Positions 16,745-25,492 of a DNA stretch of 64,000 nucleotides are shown here, in pieces (within the stretch, counting starts at the first letter, position 1; each line of letters begins with the position of its first letter). This DNA comes from Cardiobacterium valvarum (GTDB lineage: Bacteria; Pseudomonadota; Gammaproteobacteria; Cardiobacteriales; Cardiobacteriaceae). Position numbers and translations under genes: made by a program. The notes under the pieces were generated by a model that worked only from the letters and a program-made list of their open reading frames with translations, searched no databases and was not told where the DNA came from. The stretch covers positions 2,492,501-2,556,500 of the forward strand of contig NZ_UFUW01000001.1 in the NCBI RefSeq assembly GCF_900460955.1, in the 5' to 3' direction.

Positions 16745-18463
16745 ATGAAAGCCTACGAAGGACTCGCCGCTTCCCCCGGCATCGCCATCGGCCAAGCCTG
16801 GATCTTCCGCCCGCAGACCCCGAACATCGACACCCGCACCATCAGCGAAGACGAAGTCAAAAACGAATACCGCGCCTTCCGCAATGCCCAGGCCAAAGTG
16901 GATGCGCACCTCGAAGGCCTCTACAACCGCGTCCTCGAAAAACAGGGCGAACACGAAGCCGCCATCTTCGAAAGCCACCGCGAACTGCTCGCTGACGAAG
17001 AACTCGATAACGACATCCAGGCGCTGATCCGTGACGAACGCAAAACCGCCACCGCCGCCGTTAAAGAATACCTGGACCAGGTCGCCGAGACCATGCGCAA
17101 CCTCGAAGACGAATACCTGCGCGAACGTGCCGCCGAATTCGAAGACCTGCAAAACAACCTCCTCCTCGCCCTGAACGGCCTGCCCTTTGCCTCGCTGGCA
17201 AGCGCCCCGCCGGACAGCATCATCTTCGCCGAAGACCTCACCCCGTCCGAAACCGCGCAGCTTGACCCCGACAAAGTGCGCGGTTTCGTCCTCGAACATG
17301 GCGGACTGACCAGCCACGTTGCCATCCTCGCGCGCAACCTCGGCATGCCGGCTGTCATGGGCGTGCGCAGCATCATGGACGAAGTTACGAGCGGCAGCAC
17401 CGCCCTGCTCGACGGCGACACCGGCCACCTCGTCCTCAACCCGGACGAACAGACGCGCAACATCTATACCAACAAAAAAGCCCAGCAAGACGCGCAAAAA
17501 GCCGAATACGCCAAACTGCACGGCAAACCGGCGACCACCCTGGATCACAAAACCTTTGCGCTCTACAGCAACATCGGCTCGCCGAACGACCTGCACCTCA
17601 TTGACGAAAACGGCAGCGAAGGCATCGGCCTCTTCCGCAGCGAATTCCTCTTCATGGAAAGCAAACAGGCGCCGAGCGAAGACCAGCAATACGCCATCTA
17701 CCGCAAAGTCGCCGAACATATGAAAGGCAAGACCGTCATCCTGCGCCTATTGGACATCGGTGGCGACAAACCGCTGTCCTACCTCAACTTCCCGAAAGAA
17801 GAAAACCCCTTCCTCGGCTGGCGCGGCGTCCGCCTCTACAAAGACAACCCTGAAGTCTTCCTGAGCCAAATCCGCGCTGCCATCCGCGCCGCCGCTTACG
17901 GCGACCTGTGGGTGATGATCCCGATGGTCATCAGCCTGGAAGAACTGCGCTGGGTCAAACAACAAATCGCCGAACAATCCGTCAAACTCGAAGCCGAAGG
18001 GCGCAACCACAACCCGCACCTCAAAGTCGGCATCATGATTGAAACGCCGGCCTCGGCGCTCATTGCCGAACAACTCGCTACCGAAGCGGCGTTCTTCAGC
18101 ATCGGCACCAACGACCTCACCCAGTACACCCTTGCGGTGGACCGTGGCAACACCAAAATCAGCGACCTCTACGACGGCCTGCATCCGGCCGTGCTGCGCC
18201 TGATGAAAATGACCTGCGACGCCGCACACAAAGCCGGCATCGATGTCGGCATCTGCGGCGAAATGGGCGGCCAGCTCGAAGCCACCCCGCTCCTCGTCGG
18301 CATGGGATTCAACGAAATCTCCATCAGCGGCAAAATGCTGCCGGCGGTCAAATACGCCATCAGCAAACTCCAATACGACGAATGCCGCACCCTGCTCAAC
18401 AACGCCATCGCCGCCGAAGATGCGGAAGCCGTGCGCAAACTGCTGCTTGGCGTCAAACACTGA
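16745..18463 (+). CDS. ptsI: PTS enzyme I (phosphoenolpyruvate--protein phosphotransferase)
   Basis: Enzyme I takes phosphate from PEP and gives it to HPr. The 572-residue protein (family about 570-575) starts MKAYEGLAASPGIAIGQAW. The active His is His191 in EHGGLTSHVAILARNLGMPA. The C-terminal PEP-binding barrel contains GLFRSEFLFM, GTNDLTQYTLAVDRGN and the Cys-containing DVGICGEMGGQ near residue 500. AGAGGAG precedes the ATG. It is the last gene of the operon and is followed by a strong terminator. Confidence 0.96.
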   Translation: MKAYEGLAASPGIAIGQAWIFRPQTPNIDTRTISEDEVKNEYRAFRNAQAKVDAHLEGLYNRVLEKQGEHEAAIFESHRELLADEELDNDIQALIRDERKTATAAVKEYLDQVAETMRNLEDEYLRERAAEFEDLQNNLLLALNGLPFASLASAPPDSIIFAEDLTPSETAQLDPDKVRGFVLEHGGLTSHVAILARNLGMPAVMGVRSIMDEVTSGSTALLDGDTGHLVLNPDEQTRNIYTNKKAQQDAQKAEYAKLHGKPATTLDHKTFALYSNIGSPNDLHLIDENGSEGIGLFRSEFLFMESKQAPSEDQQYAIYRKVAEHMKGKTVILRLLDIGGDKPLSYLNFPKEENPFLGWRGVRLYKDNPEVFLSQIRAAIRAAAYGDLWVMIPMVISLEELRWVKQQIAEQSVKLEAEGRNHNPHLKVGIMIETPASALIAEQLATEAAFFSIGTNDLTQYTLAVDRGNTKISDLYDGLHPAVLRLMKMTCDAAHKAGIDVGICGEMGGQLEATPLLVGMGFNEISISGKMLPAVKYAISKLQYDECRTLLNNAIAAEDAEAVRKLLLGVKH

Positions 18464-18480
18464 CTTACCCGGCGCAGACA

Positions 18481-18508
18481 AAAAAGCGGGCTTCAGCCCG
18501 CTTTTTTA
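18481..18508 (+). terminator. Intrinsic terminator after ptsI
   Basis: Six A, stem GCGGGC, loop TTCA, GCCCGC, six T. It closes the amino-sugar/PTS operon 17 bases after the ptsI stop. Confidence 0.92.
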
Positions 18509-18690
18509 TACCTGCCTTCCGGCAAGACGGTGAATTTAAGAGCGTTCCTGTTTGCAGCAACCGCCTTCAATCATTACACGCCATTCCATTCATCTACCCG
18601 AAACAACGTGTTAATTTCACAAAATTTCAGCAAACTAAACAAAAAAACAACTACAATATCTCGCTCAAATACACACTGAAGGATATTCTC

Positions 18691-18762
18691 ATGCCCCGAG
18701 GCGCCATCTATCACTCGCAAGCCCCTTTATCGTCACATGACGGCAGAGGGGCTTTTTCATAA
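18691..18762 (+). CDS. Possible 23-residue leader peptide
   Basis: ATG at 18691 preceded by GAAGGA with seven bases of spacing, a strong ribosome-binding site. The peptide is MPRGAIYHSQAPLSSHDGRG then AFS. Its last codons overlap a hairpin with a T-run, so ribosome position could affect folding. It has three Ser codons, but no long run of one amino acid. No homologue is recognised. It may instead be a small regulatory or non-functional ORF. Confidence 0.45.
   Translation: MPRGAIYHSQAPLSSHDGRGAFS
18720..18757 (+). terminator. Terminator-like hairpin (possible attenuator) before sdaC
   Basis: GCCCCT at 18721-18726 pairs with AGGGGC at 18747-18752, and five T follow. The loop is about 20 bases and may hold a smaller GTCA-TGAC stem. 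It lies inside the leader ORF and ahead of sdaC. Confidence 0.65.
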
Positions 18763-18892
18763 CTGGCTGCATTCAGTAGCCGCTTGCCCATGAAATCCCT
18801 GCATGCCGCTTGCCCAATGCTTACCGCAAGATACCCGGAAAAATGCAGTGGTTACTCCACTCACATCATCCTGAAGCACAAAGGAATTCTCC

Positions 18893-20119
18893 ATGAACAC
18901 TTTCTACAAAAGTTTTAACTTCACCTGGGCACTCAGCCTGTTTGGCACCGCTGTCGGCGCGGGTGTACTGTTCCTGCCGATTAATGCCGGCATGGGCGGG
19001 TTTTGGCCGCTCATCATCATGACCATCCTTGTCGGGCCGATGACCTATTTCGCGCACCGTGGTCTCGCGCGTTTTGTCCTCTCGTCCCAAAATCCGGGGC
19101 AGGACATCACTTATGTGGTACAGGAACACTTCGGCAAGACAGGCGGACGCCTCATCACCCTGCTCTATTTCCTCGCGATTTATCCGATTCTGCTGATTTA
19201 TGGCGTTGGCATCACCAACACGGTGATTTCTTTCATGGAACACCAGATGCACATGGCGCCACCGTCACGCGCGGTCGTGTCCTTTGTCCTTATCGGCGTG
19301 ATGATTGCCATCATGCTCACCAACGAAAACTTCATTTTGAAGGTGACGAACTGGCTGGTCTATCCGCTAATTGCGATTCTGTTCGGCCTCACGCTGTACC
19401 TCATCCCGCACTGGAATGGCGCGATTCTGCGCGAAGTGCCGTCCGCCCGTGATTTTGTCTCGACACTGTGGCTGACGATTCCGGTACTGGTTTTCGCCTT
19501 TAACCATTCACCAGCGATTTCCAGCTGTGCCGTATCCCACGCGCACCATTTCCCGCAAGGCAGCGATACTGACCGCGAAATCAGCAAAACACTGCGGCAG
19601 GCGGCGGTGATGCTGGTCGCCTTTGTCATGCTCTTTGTGTTCAGCTGCGTCCTCAGCCTTACCCCAGCCGACCTCTCCCAAGCGAAAGCACAGAATATTT
19701 CCATCCTCTCGTACCTCGCCAACCATTTTGACAACCCCATCATTTCCTACTTCGGCCCGTTCGTCGCCTTCCTCGCCATCAGCAGCTCGTTTTTTGGCCA
19801 CTATTTCGGTGCGCGCGAAGGACTGGAAGGACTAGTCAATCAACTGCTGGATAAACCCATCGAGCCGAAAAAGTTCCAGAAAATCAGTGCCGCATTCTTC
19901 ATGATCACCCTGTGGATCGTCGCCATTCTCAACCCCAGCATCCTCGGCTTCATCGAAAGCCTGAGTGGACCGGTGATTGCCATGATCCTCTTTATCATGC
20001 CGATGTACGCTATCCGCCATGTACCCGCACTGCAACGGTTCCGGGGCACGCCGAGCAACGTCTTCGTGGTCGTCATGGGTAGCATTGCCATCTCTGCCGT
20101 GGTTTACAAACTGTTCTGA
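18893..20119 (+). CDS. sdaC: Serine transporter, SdaC/TdcC (HAAAP) family
   Basis: Inner-membrane proton-coupled amino-acid importer, 408 residues with about 11 membrane segments. The first segments contain [20 protein letters not shown] and [14 protein letters not shown], the conserved start of SdaC/TdcC proteins. [21 protein letters not shown] in the middle is also typical. AAAGGA lies before the ATG. It is followed after 9 bp by sdaA, so serine is the likely substrate. Threonine cannot be excluded by sequence alone. Confidence 0.88.
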   Translation: MNTFYKSFNFTWALSLFGTAVGAGVLFLPINAGMGGFWPLIIMTILVGPMTYFAHRGLARFVLSSQNPGQDITYVVQEHFGKTGGRLITLLYFLAIYPILLIYGVGITNTVISFMEHQMHMAPPSRAVVSFVLIGVMIAIMLTNENFILKVTNWLVYPLIAILFGLTLYLIPHWNGAILREVPSARDFVSTLWLTIPVLVFAFNHSPAISSCAVSHAHHFPQGSDTDREISKTLRQAAVMLVAFVMLFVFSCVLSLTPADLSQAKAQNISILSYLANHFDNPIISYFGPFVAFLAISSSFFGHYFGAREGLEGLVNQLLDKPIEPKKFQKISAAFFMITLWIVAILNPSILGFIESLSGPVIAMILFIMPMYAIRHVPALQRFRGTPSNVFVVVMGSIAISAVVYKLF

Positions 20120-20128
20120 GGTATTACC

Positions 20129-21499
20129 ATGATCAGCGTCTTTGACATGTACAAAATCGGCATCGGCCCTTCGAGCTCGCATACCGTCGGCCCGATGAAG
20201 GCCGGACGACAGTTCATTGACGACTTGCTCGCTACCGGACAACTTGCGCGCACCGACCACATCCGTGCCGATGTCTATGGCTCGCTGTCGCTGACCGGAC
20301 GCGGCCACAATACCGACCTTGCCATCCTGCTCGGCCTGATGGGTTACCGCCCGGACACTGTCGATATCGAATACATCCCGCAGGCGGTTGACGCGGTGAA
20401 AACGAACGGCCGCCTCACCCTGAACGAAGCCGATCCCGACAATAGCCAAACCATCACCTTCGACTTCAAGGTCGATATGCCCTTCCACCGCAAATTTCTG
20501 CCGCTGCACGAAAACGGCATGACCCTCACCGCTTACGCGGGCGAAGAAGTGTTACTCACCAAGACCTACTACTCCATCGGCGGCGGCTTCATCGTTGACG
20601 AAGAAAACTTCGGCAAAACCACAGCAAGTGCGGTGCAAGAACCCTTCCCCTACCACAACGCGGCAGACATCCTGCGCCACTGCGCAGAGCAGGGTCTCTC
20701 CATCTCCTCGCTCATCCGCAAAAACGAACTGGCGCTACACAGCGACGAAGAACTGCGCATCTACTTGCAACGCGTCTGGCAGACCATGGCCGCCTGCATC
20801 GAGCGCGGTCAGTACGCCGAAGGACTGCTGCCGGGGCCGCTGAGAGTGCCGCGCCGCGCCTGCGGCCTGCGCCACATCCTCGAATCGCGCAGCGTGCAGG
20901 ATCCGATGGAAGTAATGGACTGGGTCAACATGTTCGCGCTGGCAGTGAACGAAGAAAACGCTGCCGGCGGGCGGGTCGTAACCGCACCGACCAACGGCGC
21001 CTGCGGTATCGTTCCGGCGGTACTGGCCTACTACGACAAATTCATCCACCCACTGACCCAGGAAACCATCGAACGCTACCTGCTCTCGACCAGCGCCATC
21101 GGCACACTCTACAAAATGAACGCCTCCATAAGCGGCGCAGAAGTCGGCTGCCAGGGCGAAGTCGGCGTCGCCTGCTCGATGGCGGCAGCGGGGCTGACGG
21201 AAATCATGGGCGGTACACCGGAACAAGTGTGCATGGCGGCAGAAATCGGCATGGAACACAACCTCGGCCTCACCTGCGACCCCGTCGGCGGGCAAGTACA
21301 AGTGCCGTGCATTGAGCGTAACGCCATCGGCGCGGTGAAAGCGATCAACGCCAGCCGCATGGCACTGCGCCGCACCAGCGCACCACGCGTCACCCTCGAC
21401 AAAGTCATCGAGACCATGTACGAAACCGGTCGCGACATGAACGCGAAATACCGCGAGACCTCCACCGGCGGCCTTGCGGTGAAAGTGCCGTGTGACTGA
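20129..21499 (+). CDS. sdaA: L-serine ammonia-lyase (serine dehydratase)
   Basis: Converts L-serine to pyruvate and ammonia in the cytoplasm using a 4Fe-4S cluster. The 456-residue single-chain form has the beta domain first ([20 protein letters not shown]) and the alpha domain after it. Cluster-type cysteines are seen in [13 protein letters not shown] and [19 protein letters not shown], and further down [19 protein letters not shown]. It follows sdaC closely, so uptake and breakdown of serine are coupled. A hairpin follows the stop. Confidence 0.95.
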   Translation: MISVFDMYKIGIGPSSSHTVGPMKAGRQFIDDLLATGQLARTDHIRADVYGSLSLTGRGHNTDLAILLGLMGYRPDTVDIEYIPQAVDAVKTNGRLTLNEADPDNSQTITFDFKVDMPFHRKFLPLHENGMTLTAYAGEEVLLTKTYYSIGGGFIVDEENFGKTTASAVQEPFPYHNAADILRHCAEQGLSISSLIRKNELALHSDEELRIYLQRVWQTMAACIERGQYAEGLLPGPLRVPRRACGLRHILESRSVQDPMEVMDWVNMFALAVNEENAAGGRVVTAPTNGACGIVPAVLAYYDKFIHPLTQETIERYLLSTSAIGTLYKMNASISGAEVGCQGEVGVACSMAAAGLTEIMGGTPEQVCMAAEIGMEHNLGLTCDPVGGQVQVPCIERNAIGAVKAINASRMALRRTSAPRVTLDKVIETMYETGRDMNAKYRETSTGGLAVKVPCD

Positions 21500-21517
21500 G
21501 TGCTTCGGTAGTACGAA

Positions 21518-21541
21518 AGGTGGGCCTTGGCCCACCTTCGC
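21518..21541 (+). terminator. GGTGGGC palindrome after sdaA
   Basis: AAGGTGGGCCTTGGCCCACC then TT, a near-perfect stem about 20 bases after the sdaA stop. No long T-run follows. It belongs to the same GGTGGGC hairpin type as in the 33.7-kb array. Confidence 0.55.
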
Positions 21542-21717
21542 ATAGAGGAAAGATAACGGCGCAGAAGTGTTTTTTCTTTCCTGTCGTAATAGTTATAGTA
21601 GGGACGACGGTTGCGGGTGGGGCACCGGCGGCTTATCTCCTTTTTCTGCCGGTGCCGCGCCTGCGACCGTCATCCAGCCGCGTCAGGCGGCATTCTTTCA
21701 CGCAACCGGAGAACCCG

Positions 21718-21930
21718 ATGTTCAAGCAAACCGCCCTGCTGTTCGTCTGCGCCTTGGCGCTTGCCGCCTGCGACAGCGAAAAACCGAAAACCACCCCGCA
21801 ATCGGCCGAGGCCCGCGCCGACAACCCCATGCTGAAATTCCAGGATGAAACCGTCGGCAAGGCGGAGAAAGAACTCAACAAGGGATTGGAGAATACCCAG
21901 CAGCGTCTGAATAACGCAGACAAGCAGTAA
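21718..21930 (+). CDS. Small lipoprotein of unknown function
   Basis: A 70-residue precursor: MFKQTALLFVCALALAACDS has a signal peptide ending in the lipobox LAAC, with Cys18 as the lipidated residue. The mature part is short, charged and probably helical (ETVGKAEKELNKGLENTQQR). GGAG lies six bases before the ATG. The 218-bp region before it contains a long-stem hairpin (GGCACCGGC with GCCGGTGCC, 21621-21656), so the leader may be structured. No homologue recognised. Confidence 0.75.
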   Translation: MFKQTALLFVCALALAACDSEKPKTTPQSAEARADNPMLKFQDETVGKAEKELNKGLENTQQRLNNADKQ

Positions 21931-21941
21931 CAGTGCTGCAT

Positions 21942-21972
21942 AAAAAAATCCCCGCCGGAGCGGGGATTTTTT
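21942..21972. terminator. Bidirectional intrinsic terminator
   Basis: Seven A, stem TCCCCG, CGGGGA, six T; it lies between the lipoprotein gene (plus) and terD (minus) and can end both transcripts. Confidence 0.88.
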
Positions 21973-21983
21973 GTGGGCGGTTT

Positions 21984-22562
21984 TCAGCCGACGTTCACGC
22001 CGTACTGCTGGCACAGCGCATACAGGCCGCCGGAGTAGCCCTGGCCGATGGCGCGGAATTTCCATTCGCCGTCGCGGCGGTAGATTTCGCCGAAGACCAT
22101 TGCCGTCTCGGTGCTGTAATCCTCGGAGAGGTCGAAGCGCAGCACTTCCTGTCCGGTTTCGTGATTGACGAGGCGGACGAAGGCGTTGCTCACCTGGCCG
22201 AAGTTCTGACGGCGGATTTCAGCGTCGTGGATGGTAACGGTAATGAAGAGCGAGCTGATGTTCGCCGGCAGCTTGTCGAGCTGGACGAGGATGCTTTCAT
22301 CGTCACCGTCGCCATCGCCGGTCAAGTTATCGCCGGTGTGCTCCACCGCGCCTTCCGGCGAGCGCAGCTGGTTGTAGAAGATGAAGTAGGCGTCGGAGGG
22401 GACTTTCTTGTTGTCGCCGGTCATGAACAGGCTGGCATCAAGGTCGAAATCGGCCCCGTCGCTGCTGCGTGCGTCCCAGCCGAGGCCGATCATCACCTGG
22501 CGCAGGCTGGGGTCGGTTTTGCTGAGGGAGACGTTTTGTCCTTTATTGAGGGAGATAGCCAT
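21984..22562 (-). CDS. terD: TerD/TerZ-family stress protein
   Basis: A 192-residue calcium-binding protein of the tellurite-resistance/stress family. The N-terminus MAISLNKGQNVSLSKTDPSL is typical, and the core has LGWDARSSDGADFDLDASLF and DNLTGDGDGDDESILVQLDKL, both acidic Ca-binding loops. Family members protect against tellurite, phage or oxidative stress by an unclear mechanism. It is directly downstream of a terC homologue. The larger ter set (terA, B, E, Z) is not in the window. Confidence 0.92.
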   Translation of the reverse strand: MAISLNKGQNVSLSKTDPSLRQVMIGLGWDARSSDGADFDLDASLFMTGDNKKVPSDAYFIFYNQLRSPEGAVEHTGDNLTGDGDGDDESILVQLDKLPANISSLFITVTIHDAEIRRQNFGQVSNAFVRLVNHETGQEVLRFDLSEDYSTETAMVFGEIYRRDGEWKFRAIGQGYSGGLYALCQQYGVNVG

Positions 22563-22586
22563 GGGGATTTCCTTGCGGGTAGTGGG

Positions 22587-23675
22587 TTATTTTTTCTCTT
22601 CCGCCTTTTCCGGATAGAGCACCGAGGCAACAACGCCTGCGGCCAGCACGACGAGGACGACGATGAGCGAGGCCACCGGCGAGATGTCGAAGCCGTGATG
22701 GAAAAGGTGGTTGGTGGCGGAAAGGGCCAGCTTGGCGGCGATGAAGAAGAGCAGGACGATGACCGCTTTTTCGAGGTGGACGAGGTAGCCTTTCAGTGCT
22801 TCCAGCACGAAATACATCGTCCGCAAACCAAGAATGGCGAACATCATCGCGCTATAGACAATCAGCGGCTCGCGCGACACGGCAATCACAGCCGGGACGC
22901 TGTCGAAGGCAAACATCACGTCGGAGATTTCAATCACCGCGAGGCAGAGCAGGAGCGGGGTGGCGACCCAGGCACCTTTTTTCATCGCCTGCGGGTGGCT
23001 GCGTTCGGGGTGCTTGGTGTCTTCGCCGGCGAGTTCGAGGTGCTCCGTCGGCGCTTCCGCCTGGGCTTTTTCCAGTTCGTTGCCATTCAGGAAGAAGCTG
23101 TGCCCGTAGAGACGCGGCCACACGGGGAAGAAGCGGTGCACCCAGCGATAGGCGATGTGGTCGGAATAGTCTTCGATTTCTTCACCGTCATCGCCGCCGC
23201 TTTTCAGCATCATCACCGCCGTGTAGGCAACGACCAGGGCGAAGATGATTTCGACGTAGGGGCCGAGGGCAAGCAGGCCGGTACCGATGGCGACAAAAAT
23301 CATGCGGAAGATGATGGCGCCGATGATGCCCCAATAAAGGACGCGGTGGCGGTAGCCTTCGGGGACTTTGAACCAAGTGAAAATGGCCATCATCACGAAG
23401 AGGTTATCGACGGAAAGCACTTTTTCCAGGGCATAACCGGTAATGAAGAGGCTCGCTGCCGTCGCGCCGTGGTGCCAGGCGAGGAAGCCGGCAAAGGCGA
23501 GCGAGATAACGATCCAGAAGACCGTCCACAGCGAGGCGCTTTTCAGGCTCATCGGCTTGTCATCGCGGTGTGCATGCAGGTCGATGAAGATGGCGCCGAT
23601 GGAAAGGACGGCGAAAACGGCCACAGTTTCAATGGGGAAACCGAGGTGGTGGGTGGCATCAATAGGGGTTGTCAT
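22587..23675 (-). CDS. terC: TerC-family integral membrane protein
   Basis: A 362-residue membrane protein with eight or nine predicted segments. The conserved TerC acidic motifs are present: YALEKVLSVDNLFVMMAIFT and IEISDVMFAFDSVPAVIAVS. The family is linked to tellurite resistance and to export of metals such as Mn. I chose ATG at 23673-23675 (MTTPIDATHHLGFPIETVAV) with AAGGAA upstream. An earlier in-frame start would add a Pro/Arg-rich stretch that looks non-coding. It lies 24 bp before terD. Confidence 0.9.
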   Translation of the reverse strand: MTTPIDATHHLGFPIETVAVFAVLSIGAIFIDLHAHRDDKPMSLKSASLWTVFWIVISLAFAGFLAWHHGATAASLFITGYALEKVLSVDNLFVMMAIFTWFKVPEGYRHRVLYWGIIGAIIFRMIFVAIGTGLLALGPYVEIIFALVVAYTAVMMLKSGGDDGEEIEDYSDHIAYRWVHRFFPVWPRLYGHSFFLNGNELEKAQAEAPTEHLELAGEDTKHPERSHPQAMKKGAWVATPLLLCLAVIEISDVMFAFDSVPAVIAVSREPLIVYSAMMFAILGLRTMYFVLEALKGYLVHLEKAVIVLLFFIAAKLALSATNHLFHHGFDISPVASLIVVLVVLAAGVVASVLYPEKAEEKK

Positions 23676-23814
23676 GAGGTTCCTTGGCAAAGGTGGGGAA
23701 AAACGCCGCCCAAGCGGCGGCGGGGCGCGCATTATACTGAAAATGTACGGGTTTTCTCGTAAGCGGTGGTTAACGTAGCGTGAGAATCGGCCAGGGCATA
23801 AATCATGCCTGCGC

Positions 23815-23842
23815 CCGCCAAGCGACGTAAATGCTGGACCCG
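23815..23842 (+). repeat. Dispersed repeat copy
   Basis: CCGCCAAGCGACGTAAATGC then TGGACC, between terC and aroB and touching the aroB 3' end. Confidence 0.65.
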
Positions 23843-23843
23843 C

Positions 23844-24932
23844 TCAGGCGCGGCAAGCGTCAATCGCCTGGCGGATGGCTTCCGCAGCGACGCCGCCATC
23901 GATGCCGCTGTCGCAGAAGTGTTGCGGCAGGACAAGGCGCAGGATGCCGCCGCGCGTTTTTTTGTCGAGCTGCATTTTGTCGAGGATGGCGGCAGTGGTG
24001 ATCTCAGCCGGGATGGTGGCCGGCAGGTCGTAAGCGGCAAAAAGCGCGGCGGTGCGGACGGCGTCTGCGTCACTAACGCGGTCAAGGATGACGCCAAGGC
24101 GGGTAGCGATGACGCTGCCGATGGCCACCGCTTCGCCGTGTTTCCAGCGCTTGTAATGGGTCAGCGCTTCGAGGGCGTGGCCGAAGGTGTGGCCGTAGTT
24201 GAGTAGCGCCCGCACGCCCTGTTCGCGTTCGTCAGCGGCGACGATCGCCGCCTTGTTGGCGCAGCAGTGGGCAATCATTTCCGCCAGCAGGGCGGGATCG
24301 TGGGCGCGGATGCCGTCGCGGTTTGTTTCGAGCCAGGTGAAGAAACTGGGGTCGTTGATAAGGCCGTATTTGATGACTTCGGCCATGCCGGCGGCATATT
24401 CGCGTGGCGGCAGGGTGGCGAGGGTGGCGGTATCGATGAGCACGGCCTGCGGCTGGTGGAAGGCGCCGATGAGGTTTTTGCCCTGCGGGTGGTTGACGCC
24501 GGTTTTGCCGCCCACCGAGGAATCGACTTGCGCCAGCAGGGTGGTTGGGATTTGCAGGCCGGTGATGCCGCGCTGGTAGGTGGCGGCAGCGAAGCCCGCA
24601 ATGTCGCCGGTGATGCCGCCGCCGAGGGCGATGATGAGGCTATCGCGGTCGTAGCGGGCGGCAACGAGGGCATCGAGGATTTGTGCGTAGCTGGCGAGGT
24701 TTTTGTGCGCCTCACCGTCAGGCAGGTGTACGGTGATGACGGTTTTGTCGGCAAGGGCGGCAGTAAGCGGGGCGAGGTAGTGGCGGGCAACGTTGTCGTT
24801 GGTGACGATGCAGATTTGCCGCTGCGGGATGATAGAGGCGAGCAGGTCGCGGTCGTGCAGGAGGCCGTGGCCGATGTGGATGGGGTAGCTGCGCGCGGCG
24901 CCGGCAGGCAGGTTGACGGTGAGGGTGTTCAT
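23844..24932 (-). CDS. aroB: 3-dehydroquinate synthase
   Basis: Second step of the shikimate pathway (DAHP to 3-dehydroquinate, NAD- and metal-dependent). The 362-residue protein is of normal length. Motifs include IALGGGITGDIAGFAAATYQ, QIPTTLLAQVDSSVGGKTGV and LLNYGHTFGHALEAL, where the His residues bind metal. aroK, which often precedes aroB, is not adjacent. The AT-rich McrBC-like island lies immediately upstream. Confidence 0.96.
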   Translation of the reverse strand: MNTLTVNLPAGAARSYPIHIGHGLLHDRDLLASIIPQRQICIVTNDNVARHYLAPLTAALADKTVITVHLPDGEAHKNLASYAQILDALVAARYDRDSLIIALGGGITGDIAGFAAATYQRGITGLQIPTTLLAQVDSSVGGKTGVNHPQGKNLIGAFHQPQAVLIDTATLATLPPREYAAGMAEVIKYGLINDPSFFTWLETNRDGIRAHDPALLAEMIAHCCANKAAIVAADEREQGVRALLNYGHTFGHALEALTHYKRWKHGEAVAIGSVIATRLGVILDRVSDADAVRTAALFAAYDLPATIPAEITTAAILDKMQLDKKTRGGILRLVLPQHFCDSGIDGGVAAEAIRQAIDACRA

Positions 24933-25069
24933 AGGGCTCCTATGGTGTGGATGTGGGTGATATTAGAGGAGAGAAATTGAGTATGACTATCTTGCCTAGC
25001 GAAAGTTCAGGATCTTTAATTGCCATAATTTTCACCATCATACTTAGATAAAGATTAGTTGTTTAATTC

Positions 25070-25492
25070 TTATGATCCCATCAAATCATCTGAATATAAA
25101 AAATGATAGATCTCCTCTAATTTGAAGAATAAAAAGTAAATTTTCTCAACTCCGCCTATAGCAATACAGTTATAATATCTATTTGTCTTATCACACAATT
25201 TACTACATAATTCTTTATCAAATGAAATACAAACTTTTACTTTTACTTCCACTTTTTCTTTTTCTCTACTTGTTGCTAATAGGTATTTATAAAAATATTC
25301 AAATTCTACTTGCTTATTCCCACAAAAATCACTGAATGATATCTGTTCCTCGAAGGGTACTATATCAAAATCATAAATATCTCTAGCAGATAGAAATTTT
25401 TCTATTTCTTTCTGAAATAGACAAGTAAATATTTTATTGCATTTATTCAACTTTATTCCAATAACAAAATTGCTTATAAAAGTATCATGCAT
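25070..25492 (-). CDS. Hypothetical protein, third gene of the McrBC-like island
   Basis: A 140-residue protein I do not recognise. It begins MHDTFISNFVIGIKLNKCNK and contains an alternating Lys/Val strand (KEKVEVKVKVCISFDKELC), five Cys residues and an aromatic C-terminal segment (IYFLFFKLEEIYHFLY). No nuclease or helix-turn-helix motif is evident. Its ATG overlaps the end of the McrC-like gene by 8 bp, so the three genes form one translational unit. Its AT-rich codon use matches the other two. It could be a target-recognition, adaptor or immunity component; that is speculation from position. Confidence 0.75.
   Translation of the reverse strand: MHDTFISNFVIGIKLNKCNKIFTCLFQKEIEKFLSARDIYDFDIVPFEEQISFSDFCGNKQVEFEYFYKYLLATSREKEKVEVKVKVCISFDKELCSKLCDKTNRYYNCIAIGGVEKIYFLFFKLEEIYHFLYSDDLMGS

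Larger units (their letters stand above)
18509..18892 (+). promoter_or_regulatory. Long leader region upstream of sdaC
   Basis: A 384-bp gap with a low-GC core at 18590-18690. It contains a candidate -10 TACAAT at 18652-18657 (no convincing -35), the short ORF at 18691-18762 and a terminator-like hairpin at 18720-18757. After the hairpin, 135 bp lead to the sdaC start, which has its own AAAGGA site. The arrangement resembles an attenuation leader. Confidence 0.5.

Noticed and set aside
21933-23762. 609-codon plus-strand frame across terD and terC
   Set aside because: Antisense to two clear genes; His/Glu/Asp-rich shadow product with no motif.
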